DNA of 32,039 nucleotides from positions 1 through 32,039 of the forward strand of contig JANOHI010000299.1 of the NCBI GenBank assembly GCA_031406385.1. Direction: 5' to 3'. Numbering within the stretch: the first letter of the stretch is position 1; every line of letters starts with the position of its first letter. This stretch comes from JANLQX01 sp031406385. Its GTDB lineage: Bacteria; Actinomycetota; Acidimicrobiia; Acidimicrobiales; JANYDT01. This document shows positions 31,690-32,039 of the stretch, one piece after another. The notes beneath the pieces are model-generated. The model was given only the letters and a program-made list of their open reading frames with translations, had not been told where the DNA came from and ran no database searches. Made by a program: the position numbers and the translations under genes.

Positions 31690-31734
31690 TGGTGCCTCCC
31701 CTCGGATTCGAACCGAGAACCTGCGGATTAAGAG
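31690..31734 (-). tRNA. 3' half of tRNA-Lys(CTT), probable integration (att) site
   Basis: Read on the minus strand, the 45 bases from 31734 to 31690 are in order: the anticodon loop CTCTTAA (anticodon CTT), the 3' anticodon stem TCCGC, the variable loop AGGTT, a perfect T-arm CTCGG-TTCGAAT-CCGAG, the 3' acceptor strand GGGAGGC, discriminator A and an encoded CCA. The matching 5' half should begin with GCCTCCC, but no such sequence occurs before it within the window. The five bases before the loop (GTGGT) still pair partly with TCCGC. A tRNA cut at the anticodon loop is the usual core of tyrosine-recombinase attachment sites. It is therefore not a functional tRNA by itself. Confidence 0.85.
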
Positions 31735-32039
31735 ACCACCACGAACTCGGTCAGAACCAGTCAGTACCTGCCATGAGCAGCCATTTTCCGTAGGCAACCG
31801 CGTCAGGTGATACCCCTTTCGGTCATGTTCGGTCGACACAATCACACCGGCATTAGCACCGGGCCACTCGGCGCGAACACCGACCGACGAAAGACCTTCC
31901 GTTGACCGAACCGGCTCTTCCACGGCTGGCACTCATGCGCACGGCGATCGTGCGCGAGCAACGACATCAGTTCGGCAACGCGGACCAGCCCAAAACCGAC
32001 TGTTGGCGGCAGCGGTCGGTGGTGATGACGTGGCAGGGC
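31735..32039. other. Right edge, presumed start of an integrated element; no sure gene
   Basis: No gene can be supported. A plus-strand frame opens with ATG at 31935 (MRTAIVREQRHQFGNADQ) and runs off the window end, without a ribosome site. The minus-strand frame that reads through the tRNA fragment (31932 down to 31360) is an artefact. A pair of 10-bp direct repeats lies at 31749-31768. Confidence 0.45.
31749..31768 (+). repeat. Tandem 10-bp direct repeats next to the tRNA fragment
   Basis: GGTCAGAACC (31749-31758) is followed at once by AGTCAGTACC (31759-31768), 8 of 10 identical. A looser copy, GTCAGGTGATACC, begins at 31802. Short direct repeats 15-35 bp from an att core are where integrase arm-binding sites are found. 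Confidence 0.3.

Noticed and set aside
31360..31932. 190-residue minus-strand open frame across the tRNA fragment
   Set aside because: It reads through a tRNA sequence (giving RRFSVRIRGEAP) and overlaps the protease gene in another frame; a known kind of false ORF.
1..32039. CRISPR arrays, rRNA genes or insertion-sequence transposases
   Set aside because: No regularly spaced repeats, no rRNA-like sequence and no transposase or integrase motif were seen in any frame.

Overview
The window is GC-rich DNA (mostly G or C at third codon positions) with many GTG and TTG starts, stop/start overlaps such as GTGA and ATGA, and several candidate -10 boxes placed so that a transcript would begin at the start codon. 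This points to a high-GC actinobacterium. The Tat-targeted surface protein with a C-terminal 'VIDTR ... IIDVIGYF' domain reminds me of Acidimicrobiia such as Ilumatobacter, but that placement is inference only.

Layout. Positions 1-4487 look like chromosomal background: the 3' part of an oligopeptidase B, a striking 95-bp cloverleaf palindrome, an unrecognised 331-residue protein, and an FGGY sugar kinase. Positions 4638-29472 are a large surface-polysaccharide region in several facing and diverging blocks. Block 1 (+, 4638-8171): a UDP-N-acetylhexosamine 6-dehydrogenase (TviB/WbpO type), a sugar-nucleotide epimerase and an exported beta-propeller. Block 2 (-, 13531 down to 8183): five tightly packed genes for an epimerase/dehydratase, a MraY/WecA-type initiating phosphosugar transferase, a large membrane protein, a one-TM protein and a methyltransferase. 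Then come a GT4 glycosyltransferase (+), a flippase-like membrane protein (-), an FkbM methyltransferase (+) whose best ribosome site points at an ATT codon, and a GT2 / GT-C-like membrane protein pair (-). Next are a coiled-coil, Tat-targeted surface protein (+) and a methyltransferase-like gene (-) with a likely frameshift. Block 3 (+, 23286-29472) is a tightly coupled operon: small one-TM protein, O-antigen ligase/polymerase-like protein, GT-C-like membrane protein, AsnB-type amidotransferase and a GT4 glycosyltransferase.

How the genes may work together (inference): the dehydrogenase and epimerase make UDP-GalNAcA or a related uronic acid, the WecA-like enzyme starts a lipid-linked glycan, the GT2/GT4 enzymes extend it, the methyltransferases and AsnB decorate it (AsnB could amidate the uronic acid), the flippase moves it across the membrane, and the ligase-like and GT-C-like membrane proteins polymerise or attach it. 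No Wzz- or Wza-like gene is visible.

Positions 29507-31618 encode a secreted metzincin-type metalloprotease with PPC-like and fibronectin-III-like domains. Just beyond lies the 3' half of a tRNA-Lys(CTT) gene with no 5' half, the typical scar of a tRNA-targeting integrase. By its orientation the integrated element should lie to the right of about 31735, mostly outside the window. Intergenic hairpins without T-tracts occur at several gene ends and probably act as terminators.
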